Shown here: positions 51,954 through 63,603 of the stretch, piece after piece
Layout of the letters: every line of letters begins with the position of its first letter
How positions within the stretch are numbered: the first letter of the stretch is position 1
From: Roseateles sp. XES5
Lineage (GTDB): Bacteria; Pseudomonadota; Alphaproteobacteria; Rhizobiales; Rhizobiaceae
Reading direction: 5' to 3'
Assembly: GCF_020535545.1 (NCBI RefSeq)
Contig: NZ_CP084754.1
Location: forward strand, 372,001-436,000
Length of the DNA stretch: 64,000 nucleotides
Made by a program: the position numbers and the translations under genes
Notes under the pieces: generated by a model
What the model was told of the DNA's origin: nothing
Database searches by the model: none
The model's input: only the letters and a program-made list of their open reading frames with translations

Positions 51954-53624
51954 TCAGGCTTCGGCCAGCCAGACATTCCGGAACAGGTGGTTGAAGGTCT
52001 GGTGGACCTCGAAGCCCCGGACATTGTCGCGGATCGGCGCGAACACCGAGCGCCAGAGCGGCTGGATGATGACCGCATCGTCCTGGAGAATTTTCTGGGC
52101 TACGGCCAGTTGCTTCGCCCGCTCGACGGGGTCGAGGATGCCGTTCGCCTTGGCGACTGCGGCGTCGAAATCCGGATTGGAATGTTTGCTCTCGTTCCAG
52201 GGGCCGTCGGACGTATAGCCGAGGTTGAGAACCATCACGCCGAGCGGGCGGTGCCCCCAGGGCGAAAAGTTCATCGGCACTTTCATCCAGCCTTCCCAGA
52301 AGACCGAGGTCGGCACGACATTGAGATTGAGCGTGATGCCGCTTTCCTTGAGCTGCTCCACGAGAATCTGCATCGCGTTCAGTTCCCACTGCGGCGCGGA
52401 GCGGCAGGTGATGGTGATCGTGATGCCATCCGGGTGGCCGGCCTCCGCCAGCAGGCGCTTGGCTTCCTCGACATTGCGCACCAATGGCGGCAGCGCCGTG
52501 TAGTCCGGGTGGATCGGGCAGACGTGATGGTCTTCGCCGACCACCCCGCGGCCGTCATAGGCCCTTTCGAGGATCTGCTGGCGGTCGACGGAAAGCTGGA
52601 CGGCCTTGCGCACGCGCTTGTCGTCGAACGGGGCCTGCGTCACCTGCATGCGCGCGACGGCGGTGGTCGCCGAAGGCTTTTCCGAAAGCACGATGCCCGG
52701 CAGCGCCTGGAACAGGGAGACCTGGCTCACATCGACTTCGAACAGGCCGTCGACCTGCCCGGACGCGATTGCCGCCGCCTGCGCCGAAACGTCGTCGCCG
52801 AGGTCGACATAGCGAATGGTATCCAGATAGGCGCCCTCGCCCCAGTATTCAGCCCGCCGATCGAGGCGGCAGCTCTCGCCCAGCAGGAACTCGCTGATCC
52901 CGTAGGCGCCCGTGCCGATCGGCGCGCGCGTGATGTTCGCGCCCGTTTCATCGAAGGTCGGATGCACGATGAACGTGGTGTAGTTGTTGAGGTTCTCGGG
53001 AACCGTCAGAATGGGGGCGCTGAATTTCAGCGCGATGGTATGTGCATCCACCACTGTGACGTTTTCCGGCGTCAGGCCGGAGAAGAGGGAAAGGTTTGCC
53101 GAGCCGAGTTCCTTGCGCAGCCAGCGCTTGAAATTGAAGGCGACGTCTTCGGCGGTAAAGGCATCGCCGTTCGACCACTTGACGTTCTGGCGCAGCTTGA
53201 ACGTCCATTCCTTCAGGTCTTCACTCGCCGCCCAGCTCTCCGCCAGAAGCGGCCGCGTGACATTGTCGGATCCCGTCTCGGTCAAGGTTTCCAGCGTGTG
53301 CCGGAAGATGTTCGCCTTCTCGAAGCCGTCGGCAAGCGCCGGATCGCTGGCATCGAGGACCCGCATGCCGATCGTCAGCGTACCGCCGCGGCGCGGCGTT
53401 TCCTGGGCAAGCGCCTCCATCACCACAGCGCCGTCCAGAATGCCGGCAGCCGAATAGGCGGCCGCGGCCGAAACGCCGACCAGTGTCGCGGTCCTCAGGA
53501 ATTGCCGCCGGCTGATTTCACCACCGGCCAGTTGCTCTGCGAGATCTGGAATAGAAGAGTGCTGTTTCCGGTTGAAATCAATGCGGGACATTGCGCGGAT
53601 TGCGTCTTTTATCTTCGACTTCAC
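51954..53624 (-). CDS. Dipeptide/oligopeptide-type ABC binding protein (family 5), Tat signal
   Basis: A 556-residue binding protein. GTG 53624 is chosen because AGAGGAGG precedes it; an ATG 12 codons further in is the alternative. A twin-arginine signal ISRRQFLRTATLVGVSAAAA starts near residue 35. The mature part has the family-5 pattern TFKLRQNVKWSNGDAFTAED and NFKRWL. It binds a peptide or small organic ligand in the periplasm. It is the first gene of a minus-strand operon divergent from a LysR gene, which probably controls it. Confidence 0.9.
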   Translation of the reverse strand: MKSKIKDAIRAMSRIDFNRKQHSSIPDLAEQLAGGEISRRQFLRTATLVGVSAAAAYSAAGILDGAVVMEALAQETPRRGGTLTIGMRVLDASDPALADGFEKANIFRHTLETLTETGSDNVTRPLLAESWAASEDLKEWTFKLRQNVKWSNGDAFTAEDVAFNFKRWLRKELGSANLSLFSGLTPENVTVVDAHTIALKFSAPILTVPENLNNYTTFIVHPTFDETGANITRAPIGTGAYGISEFLLGESCRLDRRAEYWGEGAYLDTIRYVDLGDDVSAQAAAIASGQVDGLFEVDVSQVSLFQALPGIVLSEKPSATTAVARMQVTQAPFDDKRVRKAVQLSVDRQQILERAYDGRGVVGEDHHVCPIHPDYTALPPLVRNVEEAKRLLAEAGHPDGITITITCRSAPQWELNAMQILVEQLKESGITLNLNVVPTSVFWEGWMKVPMNFSPWGHRPLGVMVLNLGYTSDGPWNESKHSNPDFDAAVAKANGILDPVERAKQLAVAQKILQDDAVIIQPLWRSVFAPIRDNVRGFEVHQTFNHLFRNVWLAEA

Positions 53625-53740
53625 CGAAATACCTCCTCTACGACTTCGCAAGAGGCGGCTTGTTGTTCTTTTCCTGCCTCTCCCTGAATTGGATAGCGGC
53701 AAGGCCCAAACCCGGCAAACGAATATTTGTCGCTCAAAAC

Positions 53741-53755
53741 ATGACAAATCGTCAT
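53741..53755. promoter_or_regulatory. Candidate LysR-type site 1 in the divergent promoter
   Basis: ATGAC-AAATC-GTCAT is a perfect dyad of 15 bases, about 117 bases upstream of the binding-protein start and 133 before the LysR start. A variant with the same architecture occurs at 53846-53860. LysR regulators commonly bind two such sites between themselves and their target. Confidence 0.5.
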
Positions 53756-53845
53756 GCATGATCATGAAGCCATAATGCCTGGCATCGATTTTCCGGCTCG
53801 ACAGACTAGAACAGGGGCAAAAAATGTGATCCGATAGCCACATAC

Positions 53846-53860
53846 ATGACGATTAGTCGT
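53846..53860. promoter_or_regulatory. Candidate LysR-type site 2 in the divergent promoter
   Basis: ATGAC-GATTA-GTCGT has the same arms and spacing as the dyad at 53741-53755, with one mismatch, and lies 28 bases before the LysR start. It is a plausible autoregulatory site. The two centres are 105 bases apart, ten helical turns. Confidence 0.48.
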
Positions 53861-53887
53861 AGACATCGAACGACCAGAGAAACGGCC

Positions 53888-54814
53888 ATGCGAAAGATTG
53901 ATATCGACACGTCCTTGTTGCGATGCTTCCAGATCGTCGCCGACTCCGGGAGTTTTACCGCCGCCGCCGACAAGACGAACCTGTCGCAATCGGGCGTCAG
54001 CGTCCGTATCCGCAAGCTCGAGGAACTGCTGGACAAGCAGTTGATCCACCGGTCCAGCCGCAGTTTCGACCTGACGCCGGAGGGCGAAATGCTGCTGGAA
54101 TATGCAAGGCGCATTCTCAGCCTCAATGACGAGGCCGTCGAGCGACTGCGGGGCCCAGGCCTGTCGGGCAACATCCGCGTGGGACTTGCCGAATATCTCG
54201 CCCCCTCTTCCCTGCACCGGATCCTGCACCGCTTCCGCTCGCACTATCCGCAAATTCGCCTGGAGGTCGTTATCGGCCTCGGACAGGATCTGGTGCCGGA
54301 TTTCGAGCGCGGGAATTTCCACCTCGCCGTCGCCGGCGTCGGCACGATCCCGCAGGATGGCGAGCTTCTGTTCGAGGAGGAGATGAACTGGGTGGCAGGC
54401 GTTGGATGCCTTCCGGACCGAGCCGAGACCGCTCAGCTCATCACCCTTCCGGCGCCCTGCCGTTTCCGCCAGGCAGCCATCGACAGTCTCGATGTGCAGG
54501 GCCGCGCCTGGGAAATCTCGCTCGTCTGCTCCAGCGTGGCGGGCGTGCACCAGGGACTGCGCGCCGGCTTCGGCATCTCCGCACTTCCCGCCTCGTCCAT
54601 CCCCGACGACCTCAGGCCGAACTGCATCGCCAACCAGTTCGGCTCCCTTCCCCGACACCGTGTCGCCGCCTATCGGCACGGGCCGTCCGACCCGATCGTC
54701 GAGCGCTTCCTCGATTTCCTGAAGGACGAACTCACCGCCGATCGTATCCCCGAAGACATCGACCATCTCGAGAGCAGCGTTCGCGTGCCGCGCGGCATGG
54801 GGTTCAGAAACTAG
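53888..54814 (+). CDS. LysR-family transcriptional regulator
   Basis: A 308-residue regulator starting MRKIDIDTSLL. The N-terminal helix-turn-helix is SGSFTAAADKTNLSQSGVSVRIRKLE, and the C-terminal effector domain has IRVGLAEYLAPSSL, FHLAVAGVG and GFGISALPASS. It is divergent from the family-5 binding-protein operon across 263 bases, the classical arrangement for a LysR activator of a transport operon. The effector is probably the imported compound or a product of the hydratase. Confidence 0.9.
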   Translation: MRKIDIDTSLLRCFQIVADSGSFTAAADKTNLSQSGVSVRIRKLEELLDKQLIHRSSRSFDLTPEGEMLLEYARRILSLNDEAVERLRGPGLSGNIRVGLAEYLAPSSLHRILHRFRSHYPQIRLEVVIGLGQDLVPDFERGNFHLAVAGVGTIPQDGELLFEEEMNWVAGVGCLPDRAETAQLITLPAPCRFRQAAIDSLDVQGRAWEISLVCSSVAGVHQGLRAGFGISALPASSIPDDLRPNCIANQFGSLPRHRVAAYRHGPSDPIVERFLDFLKDELTADRIPEDIDHLESSVRVPRGMGFRN

Positions 54815-54992
54815 AACACGTCCTGCGAACATCGTTTCACCGGATTGCCATAATATATTGTTTTTGAAACATTATCTGGCAATGAAGCGATGCCGGCCGC
54901 TCGACTGGAAATGCTTCAGACGGACGGGTTCGCAGCGCGTGTCGCCTGAGGGCTCGCTCGATTAAGAATGGGGCATGCGCTCTTGCGCAAAC

Positions 54993-55604
54993 TCACAGCC
55001 CTCCCTGAACGCGCAGGAAATCGATGACGCGGTCCAGGCCGTCTCCACGCTTCATGTCGGAAAAGACGAAGGGGCGCTCGGCGCGCATGCGGGTCGCATC
55101 CCGGTCCATCACGTCGAGATCGGCGCCCACGTGCGGGGCCAGATCGGTCTTGTTGATCACGAAGAGATCGCTCTTGGTGATGCCGGGGCCGCCCTTGCGC
55201 GGAATCTTCTCGCCCGCGGCCACGTCGATCACATAGATGGTCAGGTCCGACAGCTCGGGGCTGAAGGTGGCGGCCAGGTTGTCGCCGCCGCTTTCCACGA
55301 AGACGATGTCGGCGTCCGGGAACTTCTCCAGCAGACGGTCTACCGCCTCCAGATTGATGGAGCAGTCCTCGCGGATGGCGGTGTGCGGGCAGCCGCCGGT
55401 CTCCACGCCCATGATGCGCTCGGGCTCCAGCGCGCCGGCCACGGTGAGCAGGCGCTGGTCTTCCTTGGTGTAGATGTCGTTGGTGACCACCACCAGGTCG
55501 TAGCGCTCGCGCAGGGTCTTGCACAGCACCTCGACCAGGGTGGTCTTGCCGGAACCCACCGGCCCGCCCACGCCGACGCGCAGGGGGCCGTTCTTCGATG
55601 TCAT
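54993..55604 (-). CDS. ureG: Urease accessory GTPase UreG
   Basis: A 203-residue SIMIBI-class GTPase needed to insert nickel into urease. The P-loop is GPVGSGKT (14-21), the nickel-binding Cys-Pro-His is in [15 protein letters not shown], and NKTDLAP is the guanine-specificity motif. AAGGGAGG precedes the ATG at 55604. It is the last gene of the operon. Codon use is strongly shifted to CTG, GTG, ACC and CCC compared with ureF and ureE next to it. Confidence 0.96.
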   Translation of the reverse strand: MTSKNGPLRVGVGGPVGSGKTTLVEVLCKTLRERYDLVVVTNDIYTKEDQRLLTVAGALEPERIMGVETGGCPHTAIREDCSINLEAVDRLLEKFPDADIVFVESGGDNLAATFSPELSDLTIYVIDVAAGEKIPRKGGPGITKSDLFVINKTDLAPHVGADLDVMDRDATRMRAERPFVFSDMKRGDGLDRVIDFLRVQGGL

Positions 55605-55633
55605 GGATACCTCCCTTGGGATTGAATGCCCGC

Positions 55634-56296
55634 TCATGAGCGGAAAAGCCGTGTCGGCAGGGTTTCGTGCCTGAGGCTGGCGATTTCCGCCCGCATGGTG
55701 GCGGAGCCGAGATCGTCGAGCGTGGAAGCGGCCGCCGCCGCCGCAAGTCCGACGATCCGCGCCTCCAGCGCCGCCAGCACCGCTACGCCGTGGCGCTGGC
55801 CGATGATGCCGCAACGGATGGCGACCGACACGAGGTTCGACGTGACCGCATGCAGATAGGCGGCAAGCCCCGCCTCGGCCGCAACGCCATGGGCGGCCGC
55901 AACCGCGCCGACGGCGACGGGATAGGCCGCCGCGCGCCCGAGCCATTCGAGGACGGGGTGCGGCCAGCTTGCCGCCGCCGAAAGGAAGGCCTCGCCCTGC
56001 AGCATGGTCTCGCGATGCCGCTCCGCCGAGCCCGACAGGGCTCCCGCGAGCGCCGCCGCTTCCGCCAGCCGGTCCGCATCGCCGGCGGCGCGATGCGCCT
56101 CGGCGAAGAGCACGGCGTCGTTCCAGAGATTGCCCTGCGTAAGGAGGCTTTCCAGCCAGTCCTGCAAGGTCCCGGCGTCCCACACGTCGCCATCCGCCAC
56201 GGCCTGTTCCAGTCCGCCGGAATAGGAGAAGGCGCCGACCGGGAAGGCCGGCGACAGCCAGGTCATCAGCCGGAGGAGATCGAGCGTCTCAGCCAT
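55634..56296 (-). CDS. ureF: Urease accessory protein UreF
   Basis: A 220-residue accessory protein, start [19 protein letters not shown]. The family motif [13 protein letters not shown] is clear, as are [13 protein letters not shown] and [17 protein letters not shown]. UreF bridges UreD-apo-urease and UreG. Its start overlaps the end of ureE by 8 bases. The longer frame up to 56332 lies inside ureE and is not needed. Confidence 0.95.
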   Translation of the reverse strand: MAETLDLLRLMTWLSPAFPVGAFSYSGGLEQAVADGDVWDAGTLQDWLESLLTQGNLWNDAVLFAEAHRAAGDADRLAEAAALAGALSGSAERHRETMLQGEAFLSAAASWPHPVLEWLGRAAAYPVAVGAVAAAHGVAAEAGLAAYLHAVTSNLVSVAIRCGIIGQRHGVAVLAALEARIVGLAAAAAASTLDDLGSATMRAEIASLRHETLPTRLFRS

Positions 56297-56753
56297 GGCC
56301 GTGATGATGGTGGCCCTGGCCGTGATAGGCACCGCGCAAGGGATGGAAGGGCTCCGATATCTCGCGGACGGATGCGCCGAGCCCCGCCAGCATGTCGCGG
56401 ATGACGTGGTCGCGCAGGATGAGGATGCGCGCCGCCTCGATCTGCGCCGGCAGGTGGCGGTTGCCGAGATGCCAGGCCAGCTCGACGAGATGCAGCCCGT
56501 CCTTCGGCGTCACCTCGTAGAGCAGCTCTTCCGCCGCGATGACCTCGATGGTCTCGCCCGTCTCCGTGAGGATGAGGTCGCCATGGGCGAGGAGAACCGG
56601 CGCCTTGAGGTCCAGCATGACGACGTCGTCATGCTGCATGTGCAACAGCTTGCGGCGAATGTGGCGCTGGTCGTGCGAAAGCACCACCACATCGATGGGC
56701 AGACGGTCTCCAGCAGCGCCTGCCGGCAGGATTTCGGTGGATCGATAGGGCAA
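56289..56753 (-). CDS. ureE: Urease accessory nickel metallochaperone UreE
   Basis: A 154-residue nickel chaperone. It has [19 protein letters not shown] near the N-terminus, the central [13 protein letters not shown] with the conserved metal-binding histidine region, and a His-rich C-terminus ([11 protein letters not shown]) that can hold extra nickel. It starts 11 bases after the ureC stop. Confidence 0.96.
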   Translation of the reverse strand: MPYRSTEILPAGAAGDRLPIDVVVLSHDQRHIRRKLLHMQHDDVVMLDLKAPVLLAHGDLILTETGETIEVIAAEELLYEVTPKDGLHLVELAWHLGNRHLPAQIEAARILILRDHVIRDMLAGLGASVREISEPFHPLRGAYHGQGHHHHGHG

Positions 56754-56764
56754 GGCGGCCTCTT

Positions 56765-58484
<1,720 letters not shown>

Positions 58485-58485
<1 letters not shown>

Positions 58486-58790
58486 CAGAGTTTCCCCATC
58501 ACTTGCTGGCGGAAGCCATGGATTTCGCGTTTGCCACCGACGGGCACGAGCCGCACCACGCGCTCCTGCCCAGGCTCGAAGCGGACCGCCGTGCCGGCGG
58601 CGATGTCGAGGCGCATGCCCCGCGCCAGCGCCCGGTCGAAGGCGAGCGCCGGATTGGTCTCGAAGAAATGATAGTGCGAGCCGACCTGGACCGGACGGTC
58701 ACCGGTATTGGCGACGGTCAGCGTCACGGTATCGGCACCGGCATTCAGCACGATCTCGCCCTCGGCGGTAAGGATTTCGCCCGGGATCAT
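58485..58790 (-). CDS. ureB: Urease beta subunit
   Basis: A 101-residue structural subunit: [34 protein letters not shown], and [17 protein letters not shown] are all characteristic. Its stop shares one base with the ureC start (TGATG), implying coupled translation. Confidence 0.97.
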
Positions 58791-58792
58791 GG

Positions 58793-59380
58793 TCAGGCTC
58801 CCGCGACGAGCCAGAGCCCGCCGAGCGCCGTCAGGCCGCCGGCAAGCCGCGCCGCGATCCGGCCGGCACGCCCGCCCGCCACAGCACCGATGCCGAGGCC
58901 CAGCGCCACGCCCGCGCTATGCAGCAGCGCGGTCGCCATGACGAAGCCGCCCATGAAGGCAAGGCCGCTGGCGCCGCCAAGCTCGAGGCCATGGGCATAA
59001 CCGTGAAACAGCGCGAAGAAGCCCACCACGGCCATGCCGACCGCGGCCGGCACCTGGAGCGCGACAAGCGCCAGAAGGCCGATCACCACGACCGAGGCGG
59101 CAATGGCCGGTTCGACGAAGGGCAGGCCGAGGCCGCCGAGCGCGGCCAGGAAACCGGCGCCCATTGCCGCGACGAAGGCGACAGGCACCGCCCATAGGGC
59201 CCGCCCGCCGATCAGCGAGGCCCAGAGGCCGACGGCGACCATGGCGAGCAGATGGTCGGCGCCCGTCAGCGGATGCGAGAACCCGGCACCGAGCGAGCCG
59301 TGCGCGGCCGGATCGAGATGGGCGAAGGCGGGGCTTGCGGCGGCGCCCGACAGGAGCAGGATGAGAAACAGTCTTTTCAT
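58793..59380 (-). CDS. ureJ: HupE/UreJ family membrane protein, probable nickel transporter
   Basis: A 195-residue inner-membrane protein with a signal-like N-terminus ([16 protein letters not shown]) and about six further hydrophobic segments. The His-containing family motifs [16 protein letters not shown] and [13 protein letters not shown] are present. HupE/UreJ proteins are thought to import nickel. It lies between ureA and ureB, a placement common in rhizobial urease operons, and its stop is 2 bases from the ureB start. Confidence 0.92.
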   Translation of the reverse strand: MKRLFLILLLSGAAASPAFAHLDPAAHGSLGAGFSHPLTGADHLLAMVAVGLWASLIGGRALWAVPVAFVAAMGAGFLAALGGLGLPFVEPAIAASVVVIGLLALVALQVPAAVGMAVVGFFALFHGYAHGLELGGASGLAFMGGFVMATALLHSAGVALGLGIGAVAGGRAGRIAARLAGGLTALGGLWLVAGA

Positions 59381-59399
59381 TCGCTTGCCCTTTCAAAGA

Positions 59400-59702
59400 T
59401 CAGCGGATGGGCTGGTGCACGGTCACCAATTTGGTGCCGTCGGGGAAGGTGGCTTCCACCTGGATCTCGGGAATCATCTCGGGAATGCCCTCCATGACAT
59501 CCTCGCGGCTGACGACATGGGCGCCTGCCTCCATGAGGTCGGCGACCGAGCGGCCATCGCGGGCGCCCTCGACGACGAAATCGGTGATCAGCGCGATGGC
59601 CTCGGGATGGTTGAGCTTGACGCCGCGCTCCAGCCGCTTGCGCGCCACGATGGCGGCCATGGCGATCAGCAGCTTGTCCTTTTCACGGGGGGTGAGGTTC
59701 AT
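59400..59702 (-). CDS. ureA: Urease gamma subunit
   Basis: A 100-residue structural subunit: [34 protein letters not shown], and [14 protein letters not shown]. It follows ureD by 10 bases. Confidence 0.97.
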   Translation of the reverse strand: MNLTPREKDKLLIAMAAIVARKRLERGVKLNHPEAIALITDFVVEGARDGRSVADLMEAGAHVVSREDVMEGIPEMIPEIQVEATFPDGTKLVTVHQPIR

Positions 59703-59712
59703 GGGCCTGTTC

Positions 59713-60555
59713 CTATAATTGCCAGACTTTCGGCAGCGCGTGTCCGGCGAGCAGAAGGGAAAGAAGCGGTTCGAGGCGCTGGCGGAGCGCGAGACCGGAG
59801 GCGGCGACGAGGCGGATCAGCAGCTTGCCGTTCCAGGCGCTCGCCCCGCCCGCCTCGCCGACCACGGCGCGGACGGCCTCCAGCAGCCGTTCCGGTTCCC
59901 GGGCGGCATAAAGCACCGTCGCCATGGCGGTGCAGCCGGCAAGCACGGCGGGGCGGGCAAGCTGCGCGGCGATCTCGCCGGACACGGAGAAATCCTCGGC
60001 GAAGAGCAAGCGGCCGTCGCGGCGAATGCGCCAGCGATCATGCAGGCCGCCATGGGAAAGCACCTCGCCCATGGCGGTGCGGCCGAACAGCACCGCCTCC
60101 ATCGCCACCAGCTCGGCATCGCCGACAAGATCGGCTTCCAGACGGCGCGACAACCGCCCGCCATCGAAAAGAATGGTTTCCTGCGGCAGCCAGGCAAGGC
60201 GCGCACCGGCGCCGACCGTCAGCCGGTTCGTCACCACTGCCGCCTCGCCGGTCGAGCGATAGACGCGCTCGCAGGCCTGCGTGGTGACGGTCGCCGTGGT
60301 CGTCTCCGCAATGTCGATTTCCATGGCGATACGGTCGCCGCCGGCAAGCCCGCCCGCCGTGTTGATCAGGATCGCTTCGGGCGGCTGGTGCGATAAGGGC
60401 CGCGGAAGGCGGATCTTGACGCAGCCTTCCTGGTAAAGCGTCTTCAGCCGCGTCGCTCCATGCCGGCGGTGAAAGGCCAGCCGGGCATGGCCTTCGGCGC
60501 GTTGAAGCCGCAGCGGCGCGGCCTCGGAAAGCGCGGGCGTTGGAAAGACGATCAC
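59713..60555 (-). CDS. ureD: Urease accessory protein UreD
   Basis: A 280-residue accessory protein that binds apo-urease and recruits UreF and UreG. Family motifs [45 protein letters not shown] and GRTAMGEVL are all seen. It is the first gene of the urease operon; the promoter should lie in the 329-base region upstream. Confidence 0.94.
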   Translation of the reverse strand: MIVFPTPALSEAAPLRLQRAEGHARLAFHRRHGATRLKTLYQEGCVKIRLPRPLSHQPPEAILINTAGGLAGGDRIAMEIDIAETTTATVTTQACERVYRSTGEAAVVTNRLTVGAGARLAWLPQETILFDGGRLSRRLEADLVGDAELVAMEAVLFGRTAMGEVLSHGGLHDRWRIRRDGRLLFAEDFSVSGEIAAQLARPAVLAGCTAMATVLYAAREPERLLEAVRAVVGEAGGASAWNGKLLIRLVAASGLALRQRLEPLLSLLLAGHALPKVWQL

Positions 60556-60884
60556 CGCACGCCCCGCTCAGCCCGGCAGTTGACCGATATGCCCCTGCTC
60601 AAAACCCTCATCGCGCCTGGTGTCCTGCTGATCGTCCCGGCAGCGATGCAAGGGTCGTGCCATCCCTTTGCATGCATGGAAATACGGCGCGACGCCTTTC
60701 GGTGGCCGAGCTCATCCCCTTTCTTCGAAGAGACTGTCGCCTGGAATTTATGCAGGCGCACAAATTTCAAGCGCCAAGCAAACGATGGCTCGAAGGCACC
60801 GTCGCGACAGCCAATCCTTGAGAACCAACGTCGCTCCCGCCGCTCAGGCGCGTCGAACGGTATCCGCGAGGAAACACCCGGATT
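60556..60884. other. Region upstream of the urease operon
   Basis: About 330 bases with no convincing gene, between ureD and the 3' end of a LysR gene, both on the minus strand. It should hold the urease promoter. I see no clear sigma-54 box, regulator dyad or terminator that I would defend. Confidence 0.5.
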
Positions 60885-61805
60885 TCACCCGACCGACCCT
60901 GCGAGGCGAGAATTGCGGTGGACACGCATGAGGTCATCGACGAACGCCCGGGCAGGCTCGCTGAGCGGCCGTCCGACATAGGTGATCATGCTGTGTTCGA
61001 CCTCATAGGTCAGTTGCTTCGGCAGCAAGGGCTTCATGCTGCCGCGCTCGACCCAGATCTCGGCATAGTGGCACGGCAGGTAACCGACATGCGTTCCCGC
61101 CAGGATCATCTGCGCAACGGCCTCCATGTGGTGAGCCGTCGCCCGGCTGCGTTGGGGGCGCAGCGGCAGGATCGAGCTTTCCGGCAGGAAGCCGTGCATC
61201 ACCCAGTTCGCCGACGCGATTTCCTCTTTCGTCGGCGATGCCCTGCCGAACAGCGGATGCCTGGCGCCGCAAAAGAGGCCGATCTCCTCCATGAAGAGCG
61301 GAAAATAGTCGAGCGTCGGGCGTGTCCGGCTGAAATAGGAGATCGCAAGCTCCACCTGGCCATCGATGACGGCGAGTTCCAGTTCGGTCGGCGAATTGAC
61401 GAAGAGGTTGAGCTGGACTTCCTGGTCACGCCGGTAGAAGGCCGCCATCGCCTCGCCGAAACGGGTATGGGGCAGCGTGACGATCGTATCGGCAAGGCCG
61501 AGGCTGAGATCGCCGACCAGCCGCCCCGACAGGCTTCCCGCCTGATCCACGAAGACGCCGATCGCCTCGAACATCCGCTGCGAGGCATCGAGCACGGAAC
61601 GCCCCTTGGGCGTGACGCTGAATCCCCCCTTGCCGCGTTCGCACAGGCGGTATCCGAGCCGCTTTTCGAGATTGCCGATATGCATGCTGATGTTCGACTG
61701 GCTCATGTTGAGCTCGGCCTGCGCGGCCGTGAAGCCGCCGCAGCGCACGACGGTCGCAAAGAGCCGCAGGAGGCGCAGGTCGATATCCGTGACGTTCTTC
61801 AGCAT
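60885..61805 (-). CDS. LysR-family transcriptional regulator
   Basis: A 306-residue regulator with the N-terminal helix-turn-helix GGFTAAQAELNMSQSNISMHIGNLEKRLG and an effector domain including GDLSLGLADTIVTLP and ILAGTHVGYLPCHYAE. It is divergent from the APC permease gene across 246 bases, so it most likely regulates that gene and the alcohol dehydrogenase behind it. Confidence 0.9.
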   Translation of the reverse strand: MLKNVTDIDLRLLRLFATVVRCGGFTAAQAELNMSQSNISMHIGNLEKRLGYRLCERGKGGFSVTPKGRSVLDASQRMFEAIGVFVDQAGSLSGRLVGDLSLGLADTIVTLPHTRFGEAMAAFYRRDQEVQLNLFVNSPTELELAVIDGQVELAISYFSRTRPTLDYFPLFMEEIGLFCGARHPLFGRASPTKEEIASANWVMHGFLPESSILPLRPQRSRATAHHMEAVAQMILAGTHVGYLPCHYAEIWVERGSMKPLLPKQLTYEVEHSMITYVGRPLSEPARAFVDDLMRVHRNSRLAGSVG

Positions 61806-61837
61806 TCCGGTCCCTCGGCGTGTCCCTGCGGATCATA

Positions 61838-61855
61838 CATCAGTCTAGATTGATG
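61838..61855. promoter_or_regulatory. Candidate LysR-type dyad in the divergent promoter
   Basis: CATCA-N8-TGATG is a perfect 5-base dyad 33 bases upstream of the LysR start and about 200 before the permease start, containing the T-N11-A layout usual for LysR sites. Assignment is by position. Confidence 0.42.
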
Positions 61856-62051
61856 CCAACGTAATCAAATAAGCATTCTATCTGACGTTAAATTTACCTA
61901 CCGTTCCCCGGCAGGCTGCGAACTCCCGGGAGGAAACGGGGAAAGCGGGCCTGCTGTGTCTTCAACATCAAGGATGACCCGGGCGGCGGCGTGAGCCTCA
62001 TCGCAGCCGATGGCGCCGCACGCCCTGGCATCGGATCGGCGGGAGGTGGTC

Positions 62052-63548
62052 ATGCCGGACAACAACGCAGCAACGACAAACAACGACGAACGACTGCTGG
62101 CGAGCCACGGCTACCGGCAGGAGCTGGATCGCGGCCTCAGCCTGTGGTCATCGTTTTCCGTGGGCTTTGCGACGATTTCACCGGTCGTCGGCATCTATTC
62201 GGTGATGTCGCTCGGGGCCATCAGCATCGGCCCCTCCTGGGTCTGGATCGTTCCGCTGTGCCTCGCCCTGCAGTTCACCGTCGCCCTCGTCTATGCCGAA
62301 CTCTCCTCGCAATACCCGCTTGCCGGCGGCTGCTACCAATGGGTCCGCCATCTCGTCGGCGACCGCCTGGCATGGTTCACCGGCTTTCTCTATCTCGCTT
62401 CGGCGCTCGCCTCACTGACCACCGTGTCCTATCTCGGCGGTTTCTGGCTCGGTCTCTTCGTCACCGGATCGCCGCCCTCCGCCGATGCCCAGATCGTCTG
62501 CGGCGCGGCGCTGCTGGCTCTCGGCCTCATCGTCAATCTGCTCGGCATCAATCCGCTCAAATATTTCGTCAATGCGGGCATCGTCGCCGAGGCAATCGCG
62601 TCGATCGGCATCGGCGTCGTGCTCCTCCTCTTCTTCCGCAACCACTCCTTCGACATCCTGTTCACCAGCATGGGCGCCGAAGCGGCATCGGGCGGTTCCT
62701 ATTTCAGCGGCTTCCTGACCGCGCTGGCCGTCGGCGGCTGGGCGTTCCTCGGCTTCGACGCCTGCTCGCAGATTTCCGAGGAGACGACCGATGCCCGGAT
62801 TTCCGTTCCGCGCGCCATCATCCGTTCGATGCTGGTCGTCGGCGGCACCGTGATGCTCACCGCATTCGCCGTCACCCTGTCCTACAAGGATCCGGCCGCT
62901 GTCATCAGCGGACAGATCATCGATCCCGTCACCCCCGCCGTGGTGGATGCGCTCGGCGCCTGGTCGGAACGGCCCTTCGTCGCGGTGGTTCTGGTCGCCT
63001 TCATCGCCTGCGTCGTTTCCGTGCAGACCTATATCGGCCGCGCTATCTTCGGCATGGCGCGGGACGGCATCCTGCCCGCCTCCGCGCTCCTGCGCCGCGT
63101 CGACCGTCGTAAGGTGCCGATGGCCGCCATGGTCTGCAGCACCCTGATTGCCAGCTTCGGCCTGGTGCTCGGCCTCAATGCCACGGCGGTCGGCACCTTG
63201 ATCGCCTTCGGCAGCGGCGGCTTCTTCTTCGTCTTCCTGATCGTCACGGCAAGCGCGCTGGTTGCTCGCCTCTCCGGCCGGTGGAACCCTGCGAAGGGCG
63301 TTTTCCAGCTTGGCCGCTGGAGCCTTCCCGTCAACGTCGTCGCCACGCTCTGGCTTGGCTTCGAGGCCGTCAACGTCGCCTGGCCGCGCGAACTGCTCGC
63401 GCCTCCCGGCGCTCCCTGGTTCCAGGTCTGGGCCGTCGTGCTGGTCTTCTCGGCGCTCTCCGCCTTCGGCCTGCTCTATCTCGCAATTGCCAAACCGCAC
63501 CGACGCATTCCGGGCGCCAGCAGTTTTTCGACGGCGCCCCTACCGTGA
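62052..63548 (+). CDS. APC superfamily amino acid / amine permease
   Basis: A 498-residue membrane transporter with about twelve hydrophobic segments. The ATG at 62052 follows GGGAGG. It has FATISPVVGIYSV in helix 1, SSQYPLAGGCYQWVRHLVG, GFDACSQISEETTDARISVPRAI, and GRAIFGMARDGILPASALL, typical of the amino acid-polyamine permeases close to GABA and choline-type transporters. It probably imports an amino acid or amine, which the adjacent dehydrogenase may help degrade. The substrate cannot be named. Confidence 0.87.
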   Translation: MPDNNAATTNNDERLLASHGYRQELDRGLSLWSSFSVGFATISPVVGIYSVMSLGAISIGPSWVWIVPLCLALQFTVALVYAELSSQYPLAGGCYQWVRHLVGDRLAWFTGFLYLASALASLTTVSYLGGFWLGLFVTGSPPSADAQIVCGAALLALGLIVNLLGINPLKYFVNAGIVAEAIASIGIGVVLLLFFRNHSFDILFTSMGAEAASGGSYFSGFLTALAVGGWAFLGFDACSQISEETTDARISVPRAIIRSMLVVGGTVMLTAFAVTLSYKDPAAVISGQIIDPVTPAVVDALGAWSERPFVAVVLVAFIACVVSVQTYIGRAIFGMARDGILPASALLRRVDRRKVPMAAMVCSTLIASFGLVLGLNATAVGTLIAFGSGGFFFVFLIVTASALVARLSGRWNPAKGVFQLGRWSLPVNVVATLWLGFEAVNVAWPRELLAPPGAPWFQVWAVVLVFSALSAFGLLYLAIAKPHRRIPGASSFSTAPLP

Positions 63549-63603
63549 GGAAGCCTGCCGCCGGCGCCGCCCATCCACCCTCAAGCAATGTCCCGGAAAG
63601 ACC

